From: Methanobacteriota archaeon
GTDB taxonomy: Archaea > Thermoplasmatota > Poseidoniia > Poseidoniales > SP79
Reading direction: 5' to 3'
Assembly (NCBI GenBank): GCA_002715545.1
Contig: PAZI01000056.1
Coordinates: 1-34,665, forward strand
Length of the DNA: 34,665 bases
The notes under the pieces were generated by a model. The model worked only from the letters and a program-made list of their open reading frames with translations. It was not told where the DNA came from and did no database searches. A program made the translations under genes and the position numbers. This document shows, one piece after another, positions 1-10,200 of the stretch. Positions within the stretch are counted from its first letter, which is position 1. Every line of letters starts with the position of its first letter.

Positions 1-2293
1 GGACCTTTTGGTTTTTGAGGAATCGGACTACAGCACTACATACATGGGTGGGCAGTCAAACTATCCCGATGCAGCAACTAAGTATGCAACTACGATGTTC
101 GGTATCACCCAAATCGTTGACACATTCCGATGGACGACCACATCATGTGGAAGCAATGACGGCATGTGTCATTGGATGATTGTGATTGACAACCTCGACC
201 TCGATGAAGCACCCCCCATACCTGACGCAGGCACGGGACTAGGTACAATCACGATTCAGACCATCTCTGTGCGAGAAGAAACGCCGAATGCGACCACTCT
301 GGTGGATGATGTGTTTCACGCTGATGGTGGAGTACCGAATGAAAAAGTAATGCTCGGTAGCTTCGATCCAGGGACTGCAATCTCGATTGACGTTACCGCT
401 CTGAAAGGAAGAGGGGATGTTTATCCACTGTTCTACGATGGTAATTGTGGTAAGCCTAACATTGGCGCCACCTGTTTTGAGATCTATGAAAGTGTGGCTT
501 TTGCAGATGTAGGAGGTTTGTGGATCACCACTGCAAACAACGAGGCACAATCACTCAATGTCATTGCAGAAACTGCATTCTCACGAGGGTCAACCACATT
601 CACCGCTACTCCCACATTTGAAGATAGGAGGATTGCCATGGTCTTCGACACACAAGATCGGGAAGATGGAGGGGATGCCAGTGAGGTCGACCTCATCGTA
701 CATCTTCGTGTCACGTACACGCCTATCGTGATGGCACAGGCCAGTATCAAATCAATGAATCCGGCCGAAGTCAATACTGCTGTAACGATATCTGGGGCAG
801 ATAGCCCGAATAGTTCGGGGCAGATTGTTGAGCGATGGTGGACCATTGAAGGTAGTAGATGCGTTGTTTCAGGTGGCCAAGGCGAGTTAGAAGATGGTAC
901 GTGTCAACTCAGTGAATCGAATTCCATAATCGATATTGTCATGGAAAGCCCTGGGGCCTTCAACGTCACACATCATGTCCGGGGCGTCGATGGGACAGAA
1001 AGTGAAGATAAGGTCACCATCACATTCCAAGATACACTCCCTCCCAATATCTCGTCATTCGGATGGGATAACGAGGGTTTTTTGACAAGCGGCGCTGAGT
1101 TTCGAGCCACTGTTGTCGATAACAACATGCTGGATGAATATGCATGGTATGTGGACGGTCAGAAAATAGATTCAGGGAGTTTCACGCAAGCCGGACCTGT
1201 TGAACGGACGTTCCTGTTCTCACCTAGTGCACGTGGAGATTATCTGATACAATTAGTGGTCACAGACAAAATGGGATTGGAGGCGAGTTATCCTGAATCT
1301 GCGCATACCATCTCATTCGTCGATGACCAGGACCCTGAAGTGAAGAATTTCAAGGCTTCAGCATCACAAGTCCAAGTCGGTGAGAAAGTGACGCTCAGAG
1401 CGGGGGAGGTCACCGTCAGCGATGCTAGTGATCAGAATTTGATTACATACTGCTGGGACCTCAATTCAGGGGTTGACAGTAATGGAGATGGTGACGCTGT
1501 CAATGATTGTGACGAGCAAGGTCAAAGCATCGAAGTCACTTCAGATACCCCTGGTGAGGTTCGATACGTCCTTACGGTCTCGAATCAGGATGGATTCTCA
1601 ACAAAGAGGACTCTGAGTGTGAATTACTTCGAAGAGGAGCCATGGTTATCCATCTGGATGATTCTTCTTCCTCTTGTGGTTGCAGGAACAATTGCAGGAT
1701 TCCTGTGGTATCGACGTCATCAAGATGAGGTGATGATGAAGCATCTTGCCGAAGCTAAACAAAGCCAAGATGAAAGAAAAATGGAAGAGGAGAGGAGAGT
1801 GGCTGAGGATCCTGAATCTCAGAAAGCGATGTTCGCAAAATCAGCTGCAACTGCTCAGAGAGATTATGCCATCATGTCAGGCAGCATGGATCAACAACGT
1901 CAAGCTGCAGAGATGGAAATGGCGCGCCTTGCTGGAATAGAGGATGTCCAAGAACCTGTCACCGTCTATGATCTGATGAGTGTTCGAGATGATGGGCAAG
2001 AGCACACGCTGCTCGAGGCGATTGACAAATCTCAGCCTGCTTGGGCTGGAGCGACAAGTGAAGAGGAAGTCAAGAAAGGAGACGAACTCGATGACCTGCT
2101 CGCCGCATTCGACCCATATCATGAAGCAGATTCAGGCATCTCAAGCCTTGAAATTACACAACAAGCGTATTCCAGCCATCGTGCAGAATGTGCTGCATGC
2201 AGCGAAGTATTTGCTGTAGATCTCCCAAGTGAGGCAGTCGAAGCGATTGTTGACTGCCCAAGATGTAATACACGCCAGAGGTTCAAACCGTGA
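1..2293 (+). CDS. Membrane-anchored PKD/Ig-like surface protein with cytoplasmic zinc ribbon (5' partial)
   Basis: The reading frame is open to the first base, so the true start lies upstream; the TTG at 8 is only the first start-like codon, and residues are counted from it. The long N-terminal part has beta-sandwich character, with PKD/Ig-like segments at about residues 240-340, 345-440 and 445-540. An Asp/Asn/Gly-rich loop near residues 490-505 may bind calcium. One membrane helix follows at about 545-565, ending in Arg-Arg. The cytoplasmic side is a charged, probably coiled-coil stretch (about 570-640), then an acidic linker, and ends in a CxxC...CxxC zinc ribbon (about 728-757). The topology suggests an extracellular sensing or binding part coupled to a cytoplasmic metal-binding module. 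The stop overlaps the next gene's GTG start (GTGA), which implies co-transcription. Substrate and partner are unknown. Confidence 0.8.
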   Translation, partial: DLLVFEESDYSTTYMGGQSNYPDAATKYATTMFGITQIVDTFRWTTTSCGSNDGMCHWMIVIDNLDLDEAPPIPDAGTGLGTITIQTISVREETPNATTLVDDVFHADGGVPNEKVMLGSFDPGTAISIDVTALKGRGDVYPLFYDGNCGKPNIGATCFEIYESVAFADVGGLWITTANNEAQSLNVIAETAFSRGSTTFTATPTFEDRRIAMVFDTQDREDGGDASEVDLIVHLRVTYTPIVMAQASIKSMNPAEVNTAVTISGADSPNSSGQIVERWWTIEGSRCVVSGGQGELEDGTCQLSESNSIIDIVMESPGAFNVTHHVRGVDGTESEDKVTITFQDTLPPNISSFGWDNEGFLTSGAEFRATVVDNNMLDEYAWYVDGQKIDSGSFTQAGPVERTFLFSPSARGDYLIQLVVTDKMGLEASYPESAHTISFVDDQDPEVKNFKASASQVQVGEKVTLRAGEVTVSDASDQNLITYCWDLNSGVDSNGDGDAVNDCDEQGQSIEVTSDTPGEVRYVLTVSNQDGFSTKRTLSVNYFEEEPWLSIWMILLPLVVAGTIAGFLWYRRHQDEVMMKHLAEAKQSQDERKMEEERRVAEDPESQKAMFAKSAATAQRDYAIMSGSMDQQRQAAEMEMARLAGIEDVQEPVTVYDLMSVRDDGQEHTLLEAIDKSQPAWAGATSEEEVKKGDELDDLLAAFDPYHEADSGISSLEITQQAYSSHRAECAACSEVFAVDLPSEAVEAIVDCPRCNTRQRFKP

Positions 2294-5200
2294 CCAAGAC
2301 ACATAACAGATCATTTCGATATCGCCGTACATTGGTGATCTCTATTCTGATTGCGATATCGGGGCCATTGCCCCTGTTCTTCACAGGTACACAGGCAGCT
2401 GTCCTCTCAATAGATGAATTCGGCATCGTGACATCAGTAGGGGATGTGCTCGATAAAGCGAGAGAGAATCGAGCCCAGGTTGATATCGTCACAGATGGTG
2501 AAAATGCCATTTTCAACGTGACCTCATCAATCCATGCGAGTGGCCCTGACGACCTTTACGCTCGTAGTGATAATCTCACCATTCCTGGCCAATTTCTAGA
2601 TTCAACGCCTAAGTTGCCAAGTCATCCACTTCCATATGAATTACTGAACAACCCAGATCAGCGCCCAGCAGGGCTACCTGATTCAATCTTCTCAACACTG
2701 ACTTCGATTAATGATCTAATCATTCTGGTTGATTATCATGGAGGGGCGGTTCATCATCAAGCCTACGATAATGCTGGATTCTTCAATCTCGACTTCAGTG
2801 ACTTATCTGCTTTTGATCCAACGTCAAGTCGTATCGATTTGGATAACGATGGAAACGACGATGTGCGCGTTTCTCTAGGGCTATCGATTGTTGATCAAAC
2901 GTTCGGCTTCAGTGTTCTCGACCTCTCAGCTTGGATGAAAGCTGATGTTCGACTCACAATCGATCTGATCGATGAGAACGACCCAATATGGGCCAATATG
3001 GATACACTAGGTGTATCGGTCATGAAAGGGCTCTCATATGCAGATCAGACCTACATCTGGGTCATCGATAATGGGTTCACACTACCACCAATGAATCATG
3101 CTCTCACCGTAGGTCTTGAGAAAATCGAATTAGATATTGAACCGACAGCAGTCATTGGAAATCTGCTTCCTGGACAAGTTCCTACGGACTACTCACTCAG
3201 TGGAATACGGGCGCCGTATGAAATCAGCATAGAATCCTCGAATGTTCAGTGTCCAGACCCATCAGTCTGGGGCGACAAGGATCCACGTTCTGAATCAAGT
3301 GAAGACAGGCCTTGTGGCATCTCTGCAGGACTCGGATATGTCAGATACCAGACGAATTCATTAGATGTGGCAGATATGTCTTACATCGATGCTACATTCC
3401 ATCCAGCAGAAGGAGAAAACGAGCTTTCACCCCTCTACAACCTGACAATACGAAATGATGACTGGGATTTCTTGAATGGGGAGGAAGGACAGAAGTCTTG
3501 GGACACCATCGAATACTACGCAACAGTTCCATCAGACGCGCGTGTCAGATATCATGAGAACCGTTCTGGGGTTCAATCAGAGGATGACCCAGAGGTTTGG
3601 GGAGATATCACCGAGGCAGAGGCATGGCTGATCGATCTGCCTGGAACCTCTTTGGACCAGACCGAGATTCTGAACACATTCCGCCAAATCGGGGCTGATC
3701 CGCGTGGACCTACACCACTACCTGGTGAAATACCGAAGGATGCTGGACTCATCATCGCGATCAAGAATTGGAGTGCAGATGGTCGACAACATGGTTCTAC
3801 TCCAGACCTTCCGGTCGATATTTCAGACCCCCCTAAAGCGATGATCTTCATCATCTCAGATGAGCCAATAGGAGGGCTGAACTACACATCATGGTTCCTG
3901 AGGGAAGGTGAAATTACAGACCACTGGCGGGTTAAGGCGGCGATTGAAGGATTGCCGAAAGTCTTGATGATCACAGGAAATTTCAATGTAGGAGGGGGTG
4001 GAGATGACGCCACATTCAATTTCGAAGAGCTCCAATCATTGAATGTCGCCCAATCTATCATTGATTCTGCCATCATAGCCATCGTTGATATCGTCCTCTT
4101 ATTGGGGAATGTCCTGAATGGAATACCAAGCATCGTGCTGGATCTTTCTACAGATGGTGAGCCCGGCACCATAACACTCGAATGTCTCGATTCACTCTCA
4201 TCTCAGGCCGTCCCTGCTGAGATTCGTTCGTTCTTCGTAGCCCTTGGTTCAAGTGAGCAGTTCATTCCGAATGGTCCTCACTTCGCTCTCGACCATGACC
4301 GCGGTCTTGATGCACTGATGCAGACACTTGACCGTTCGCCTTTGGTTCCCATCGGTGCGTCAGTCTCTATCGGACGATTCAGCAAGGCTAGTGATGAAAC
4401 GACTGCTGATGGCGGGCGCACAACAAACATCGAATTCACTGAACCACAACCCTTCCGAGTCGTTCACATCGACCATGATGGAGCAACGCTGAACGGTTCT
4501 ACACAGCAACAAATGACCATCTCTGCCTTGCCCAGGGAGATTGAATTCCAACAAACGCCCTCATCCTTATCCATTGACTTCTCGGAAGATATTGACGTAT
4601 TGGAATACATCTGTGTGAATGGTGATCAGCACGATGTGCTCTTGATCGAAGATCTGCCTTCGCGATTCGATGTCGAGTTGGGCAATACAACTAGATTAGT
4701 ACCGAGTGAACCGATAGGAGCGATTTCAGCACTTGTGACCAACACAACACAACCTAACACAATGAATGGTGATCATGTCTTCCTCGAACGTTCCGAGGAC
4801 GGAGAAGAGGTCACCCTCTCTGCTAGAATCTCCGGGCTAGATGGTATCATGATCACTGAAAGAAATGAGACGACATCACTCGGTACGGGTAACCGGACTG
4901 TAGCTGAACTGAACCTCTCTGAAGAGCGAACGTTCAATGCTGCTGTCATCGACCGGTATCGAACAGATGTCGACATACATGCTGGCTTGGAACTCTATGC
5001 GACTGTTCGACCCCTGCCTCAAAACCTGGTTCTGACTCAGCCCCTCGAACCAGATAGTGATGCTCTGATCGAGGCGCCTGATTTCACGTCGAGTGAAGGT
5101 CTTGAAGGCATTACTGGAGGTCTGCTTGATATCGCAAATCTCGGACGTGCTCTCAATGATGTACTCATCAGTATCGCAGATACAACAACAATGTCATCCA

Positions 5201-6588
5201 CGCCGAATGAAAAATTCGGCGCTGATGTGGCTATCGACGCCACAACATCATTCGACGTGATTTCGTCACTTCGAATGGGGACGGGAGTGGAAACATCACC
5301 TGAATGGGTTCATGGCGCATCAGTACACGCAGTTGATGATACTGAAAGTGATGGAATGGGATCCATTGAAGCCAAGATATTCCTGCCATCGCTTCCACCA
5401 GAAAGTCGAGTGCAGGTTGAATACGATAACACGAGTGGTGATCCTGAATGGTCTGTGAATCTCGAACTCAAAGGATGGCAACCAGCGTATGAATTCTTCA
5501 CGGTCGATGTTCGAGGCATCAACGAGGCAGATATTGAACTCAATGTCCAAGGACTTAATCCAGAAATCATGGGAGACGTTGACATAGGCCTCATTTTCTC
5601 CCAGGATTTATCCCGAACAGTCCCTATCTTCAACGTCGAGATATCTGCAGATTTACCATCTGACATCGACTCAATTCATGCCCAACTTCTTGATAGGCAG
5701 GCAGGACAACGGTTCGAAGCTGTCATTGATCAAGTACCTAGTCGAGCGAAACTAACTGCTTCAATCGGGACGAGCATTGTTGTCGACCTCGACATACCAG
5801 TAGAGGCGAGACCGGCGAATGGCGTGGCAGTAAATTCACTATACCTACAGATTCACCGCTTCGCTGTTGATAGATGGTGGCCGGCAACAATCGTCATGCG
5901 AGATGTGCCAGCTGAGTTGTCGTTATCCACAGAACCATCACGTGAATTCGACATTACCAAATCACTCGCTTTCCAAGGTATCCCTCGATTAGATTACAGT
6001 GCCTGCGCCAGCCAGACTGCACCATGTGAGGCAGAACAACTCGATCTTTACATCTCAGCAACTGGAAGAGCTTTGGATCAACGCGGTGATTTATTGTTCA
6101 TTGCTGAAGACCTTGCAGCATACACAAAAATCACGCCTACTGAAGATTGGGGACTATCACTCATCACAACTGGAGATGGGCTCGGACGAATCTACATCAG
6201 GACACTTGACCTTCCGATCACACCTGGTGTAATGGTTGATTCAGTCGAAGTGGCAGCCGAGAACATCAGGACAGCAACGATTCATGTTCATGAGGTCGGC
6301 GGCCTATATCCTATCACAGTGGTTCAAAATGTAGATGGTGGGCGCATCGTCATGACTGCAGATACGAATGTATCCTATGGCAAGGCGTCAATACAGGGGG
6401 AAGCTGTGGCAGTTGATGCACAGATTGCTGGGTTTCTGCCAATAGGTTCCACATTCGGGTTGAATGGGTTCGCCTCGGACCTCGCTGTAGTCGGAGAACT
6501 CTCAGGCGGGCGTGTGACTTCTACACACGTCATCTTTGTCGACCCATTCGCTTCGGCGTTTGCAAGCATTGCTGCGACAATCATGTAG
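2290..6588 (+). CDS. Very large exported protein, family not recognised
   Basis: This encodes 1432 residues from a GTG start that overlaps the previous stop as GTGA. The N-terminus has several Arg/Lys residues, then a hydrophobic core (about 15-32) and an Ala-Ala site near residue 37, which fits a Sec signal peptide. The rest is rich in Asp, Ser and Thr and looks mostly beta-structured. There is a short Asp/Asn loop, DLDNDGNDD at residues 183-191, of the kind that binds calcium. Two internal hydrophobic or amphipathic stretches occur at about 587-617 and 945-970, and the last 15 residues are hydrophobic and alanine-rich. I see no clear membrane anchor with a cytoplasmic tail, so it may be secreted or held by the neighbouring membrane proteins. 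No domain family is recognisable by eye. It lies in a tight run of surface-protein genes. Confidence 0.8.
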   Translation: MTKTHNRSFRYRRTLVISILIAISGPLPLFFTGTQAAVLSIDEFGIVTSVGDVLDKARENRAQVDIVTDGENAIFNVTSSIHASGPDDLYARSDNLTIPGQFLDSTPKLPSHPLPYELLNNPDQRPAGLPDSIFSTLTSINDLIILVDYHGGAVHHQAYDNAGFFNLDFSDLSAFDPTSSRIDLDNDGNDDVRVSLGLSIVDQTFGFSVLDLSAWMKADVRLTIDLIDENDPIWANMDTLGVSVMKGLSYADQTYIWVIDNGFTLPPMNHALTVGLEKIELDIEPTAVIGNLLPGQVPTDYSLSGIRAPYEISIESSNVQCPDPSVWGDKDPRSESSEDRPCGISAGLGYVRYQTNSLDVADMSYIDATFHPAEGENELSPLYNLTIRNDDWDFLNGEEGQKSWDTIEYYATVPSDARVRYHENRSGVQSEDDPEVWGDITEAEAWLIDLPGTSLDQTEILNTFRQIGADPRGPTPLPGEIPKDAGLIIAIKNWSADGRQHGSTPDLPVDISDPPKAMIFIISDEPIGGLNYTSWFLREGEITDHWRVKAAIEGLPKVLMITGNFNVGGGGDDATFNFEELQSLNVAQSIIDSAIIAIVDIVLLLGNVLNGIPSIVLDLSTDGEPGTITLECLDSLSSQAVPAEIRSFFVALGSSEQFIPNGPHFALDHDRGLDALMQTLDRSPLVPIGASVSIGRFSKASDETTADGGRTTNIEFTEPQPFRVVHIDHDGATLNGSTQQQMTISALPREIEFQQTPSSLSIDFSEDIDVLEYICVNGDQHDVLLIEDLPSRFDVELGNTTRLVPSEPIGAISALVTNTTQPNTMNGDHVFLERSEDGEEVTLSARISGLDGIMITERNETTSLGTGNRTVAELNLSEERTFNAAVIDRYRTDVDIHAGLELYATVRPLPQNLVLTQPLEPDSDALIEAPDFTSSEGLEGITGGLLDIANLGRALNDVLISIADTTTMSSTPNEKFGADVAIDATTSFDVISSLRMGTGVETSPEWVHGASVHAVDDTESDGMGSIEAKIFLPSLPPESRVQVEYDNTSGDPEWSVNLELKGWQPAYEFFTVDVRGINEADIELNVQGLNPEIMGDVDIGLIFSQDLSRTVPIFNVEISADLPSDIDSIHAQLLDRQAGQRFEAVIDQVPSRAKLTASIGTSIVVDLDIPVEARPANGVAVNSLYLQIHRFAVDRWWPATIVMRDVPAELSLSTEPSREFDITKSLAFQGIPRLDYSACASQTAPCEAEQLDLYISATGRALDQRGDLLFIAEDLAAYTKITPTEDWGLSLITTGDGLGRIYIRTLDLPITPGVMVDSVEVAAENIRTATIHVHEVGGLYPITVVQNVDGGRIVMTADTNVSYGKASIQGEAVAVDAQIAGFLPIGSTFGLNGFASDLAVVGELSGGRVTSTHVIFVDPFASAFASIAATIM

Positions 6589-6596
6589 GTGCATCC

Positions 6597-7199
6597 ATGA
6601 CAAAAAAGACACCAGATGCATCTGAAACCGATGAAGAGATTGAATTCGTCGAAGTTGGAGGGCGATTGATCGAGCGATCAACACTAGAACGTGCACGTCG
6701 AGCTGCGATTACTGCAGCTGCCATCAGGGCCAAAGTGACCCCTAGGCGTATTGTAGCGGCGACGTTTGTTTTGTTACTCATTCTTGCTTCACTTGGAGCC
6801 GCAGTGTACTATCTGATCCCATATGATCGGACAAGGGTCGAGGTCGTCTTTTCTCAATCTGCAGCGGGTCACGTTGTACTCGCAGAGATTGTTAATGGGG
6901 GTTCTCGAAGCGTCGAGAACGTCGTGGTTGACCTCACATTCAGTCAAGCAAGCAATGACCTAGTGCTGAATTCAACAAGCGTCAACATCACGTTATTGAC
7001 CGCGCATCAATCTGCAGCAGGAGATGATTTAGAACTCCTCATTGAAGGCGTGAGTGGATGGGAATCCTATCTCGTCTCGGTCACCCTCAGTTACATCGAT
7101 GCCGCGGGCAATACCCACCAGATTACTGAAGTGAAACAAGTGGGCGACTGGCAGTTGGAGCGTTGGAGTGTTGGAGATGGGCTACGATTGCTCATCTAA
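6597..7199 (+). CDS. Small type II membrane protein with external beta domain
   Basis: This encodes 200 residues. A soluble N-terminus of about 50 residues is first acidic, then Arg-rich. A single membrane helix follows at residues 52-74. The remaining ~125 residues look like one beta-sandwich of the CARDB/NEW3 kind, with alternating hydrophobic residues and several Asn/Ser/Thr-rich turns. The positive residues before the helix put the N-terminus inside and the C-terminal domain outside. It starts 8 bases after the 1432-residue protein and is followed 50 bases later by the protease gene, so it is probably made with them. A role as an anchor or assembly partner of the large exported protein is a guess; no catalytic motif is visible. 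Confidence 0.75.
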   Translation: MTKKTPDASETDEEIEFVEVGGRLIERSTLERARRAAITAAAIRAKVTPRRIVAATFVLLLILASLGAAVYYLIPYDRTRVEVVFSQSAAGHVVLAEIVNGGSRSVENVVVDLTFSQASNDLVLNSTSVNITLLTAHQSAAGDDLELLIEGVSGWESYLVSVTLSYIDAAGNTHQITEVKQVGDWQLERWSVGDGLRLLI

Positions 7200-7237
7200 G
7201 GCACGTGATGGCGATTGAGTCAAAAGGGTTCGGAAGT

Positions 7238-7246
7238 GAGGGGAAG
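7238..7246 (+). promoter_or_regulatory. Ribosome binding site of the subtilase gene
   Basis: A purine run GAGGGGAAG sits just before the ATG at 7250. It selects that start over the in-frame TTG at 7163 and ATG at 7208. Only the 7250 start places the signal peptide at the very N-terminus. Confidence 0.5.
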
Positions 7247-7249
7247 AAG

Positions 7250-10200
7250 ATGAAGAGGGGGAGGGCGACATGCATCGTGCTGCTCGCGCTCCTAGGAGCA
7301 ACTTCCAGTGCCGCTGCTGAAAACTCAGCGTATGAAAAACTGATGCAAGAACCATTGAACACTCAATCTGAAATGGGGTTCAACGTAGATCCCAACCTCA
7401 TCAATAATCTTCATCCCATCGTGAAAGAAGGTGAATTGGTTCACGAACGGAACGTAGAGGCATGGTCTCTTGCGGGCAGATGGACACCAGATGGATGGGA
7501 TGCAGGTCCATTCATTGAAGATGATAGTTCACAGTCCAGGCAGGATCTGCGAATGATCCTCGTTCCCAACTCATTTGGACTCAGTGAAGCAAGAAAGATG
7601 ATTGAAGACATTGTTGGAGCTCACGTCCTTGAATTCTTACCACCGAGTGGATTTCTCGTCCGGGTCGAACCATATGCACTACCTGAAGTTGATACCCTGT
7701 TCAACGGCCTACCATCCCAAGGCGTTCCTATCGAAGTCCTGATCGACCCCGTATTACTTGATCGAATGGAGATTGATGAAGCGATTCCCGTACGAATAGA
7801 TGGTTGGCGCGACCAAGTGTATGAAGCACCCATGGATGAAATCATACATGATGGAACCAAGTGGACGTTAGATGGTGCTCTAGCAGGAATCAGGGTTCTC
7901 AATACCCCACACGATGGACGGCGTGATGTTCTACTCAATACCAATCAGATTCAATACATTGCTGCAAATCCCGCCGTCGCTTGGATACAGCCACAACCCC
8001 AATTCGGATTTGGAAATAATCAAGCGACTGTCCACATGAATCTCAATTCTGTCAAAACTGCATTTCCAACGACGTTGAATGGTGCCGGCGAAACAATCGC
8101 TGTCGCTGACAGTGGTCTTGATGCAGATCATGGTGATTTTGGAAGCCGCGTAGTTGGTGTTGTTGACGCCTATGGTGATCGAGATACATCTGACAATCAT
8201 GGAGGACATGGAACACACGTCGCCTGCAGTGCAGTAGGCGATGGAACACGTGGATCGTATCCAGGTACTGCACCAGGTGCTGACCTGTACTTCCAAGCCA
8301 TGATGAGAAATTCAGATGGTCAATTGGTCGGGGGCTCTGTGCATTCCTTGTTGACCGACGGATACAATTCAGGAGCTAACATTCACACCAATAGTTGGGG
8401 ATCACAGAACGTGTATGGAGCCTATACATCCTCAAGCCAAGATGTCGATGCCAGAACTGCAACCTATGATTCTGTTTCGTCGGGATATCAAGGACTCGCT
8501 GTGCTCTTTGCTAACGGTAATGATGGTTCGACTTCGGGCACGGTTGGTGCTCCAGCGACTGCAAAAAATTCTATCTCGGTCGGAAGTCACCTCAATAGGG
8601 GGAACTGGGCTCCAGATTCTGTTGCTCAAACCTCCAGTAGAGGACCAACCGATGACGGGCGTATCAAGCCAGATATCACCGCTCCTGGAAGTAAGGTAAG
8701 ATCCTGTAAGGCACAGGAAGCAACGGATACCAGTGGTTCATCATGGCAGAACACTTGGTATGTAGAATACAGCGGAACGAGTATGGCAACTCCACATGCT
8801 GCTGGGGCTTCGGCCTTGGTTCGACAATATCTGATGGACGTTGGAGGACGGCCATCACCGCAGGGGGCTCTCCTCAAGGCCATGTTGATTCTTGGAGCCA
8901 AGGATATGGGTACACAAGATATTCCGAACAACAGTGAGGGATGGGGGAGAATCGATCTCGAACAGACTCTTGCCCCTGGCAATGGAAGATCCGTGTGGGT
9001 CGATGATAGGTCAACACTTGCAGAAGGTCAATTCTCGGAGTACAAAGTCAGCGTGAAAGAAGCGAATAAGGAACTGAAGGCAGTGTTAGTGTGGTCTGAT
9101 TACCGTTCTTCGACATCAGCGTCAAAGAATCTGGTCAACGATCTCGATTTGGAGGTCATCAAACCCGATGGAACAACACTTCTGGGGAATGTATTCCAGA
9201 ATGGGCGCTCACAGACGGGAGGAAATGCAGATCGTACCAACAACGTCGAGGTCGTATTGGAGAAATATGCTGCCGTCGGGACATGGACAATTCGGGTGAG
9301 AAATCACGACAATCCCGGGCCGTACAATCAGAATTTCGCTGTTGCCATAGCAAGTTCAGGAGCCGAAGAAGTGCTTCCAGACCTACTGCCAGTTGAGGAT
9401 TCGCTTGTCGTGACGGACAACGTCCCCGAGAGGGGGATGCAGACTCAAATTCATGTTCGAATTCAGAATTCTGCTAATTCAGTCGTCGAAGATGTTGCGG
9501 TTGAGGTCTTCGCAGATCAAACATCGATAGGGACCACCAGTGGTTTGAATCTAGCCGCAGGAGGTTCAGGAAATCTGGCTTGGGATTGGACCCCTGAAGT
9601 GGCAGGAAATATCACAATCAGTGTAGTGATTGACCCTGATGGTCTGATTGAGGAAGGTGACGAATCAAACAACGACATCGCCATTGTCATACCCGTTGCC
9701 GACAAAGGAGTACGAGTATCAACTGATGAAGCCGTCAAACGATTACGGACCTCTGAAAGCACCATCACATCATGGAATTTGGAATTATTCAATTCAGGGT
9801 TAAGAGAAACCGAAGCCGAATTAGAGACGGTAGGGACGATCATCCATTATCCATCAGGCGAACCTGTAGCTTGGTCTGTGAATCTCAACCCCACACTTTT
9901 CACATTGGATCCAAGTCAGACCGAGTACGCGACGTTGACGCTCCTGCATCCTGCTTCTCCAAACCCGGGCACATATGTGGTTACGGCAATGGTCACTGAT
10001 CTCGATGAGAACGTAGAGATGCGGCTCCACCTCAGCCTTATTGTTGACACCATACCAGATATTGATTTGGACACGCCTGTTGGAGGATTATACGCCAGTC
10101 CTATCAAAAACACGTCATTTTCCATTGAGTTGACCAATCGAGGCAATGCACCTCAAGGTTACGAGATTGTACTTCAGCCACCAAGTGGCTGGATTGTAGG

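Noticed and set aside
7163..7249. Upstream start (TTG 7163 or ATG 7208) for the subtilase
   Set aside because: These would overlap the previous gene or put 14-29 polar residues before the signal peptide. The ATG at 7250 has a good purine-rich site upstream.
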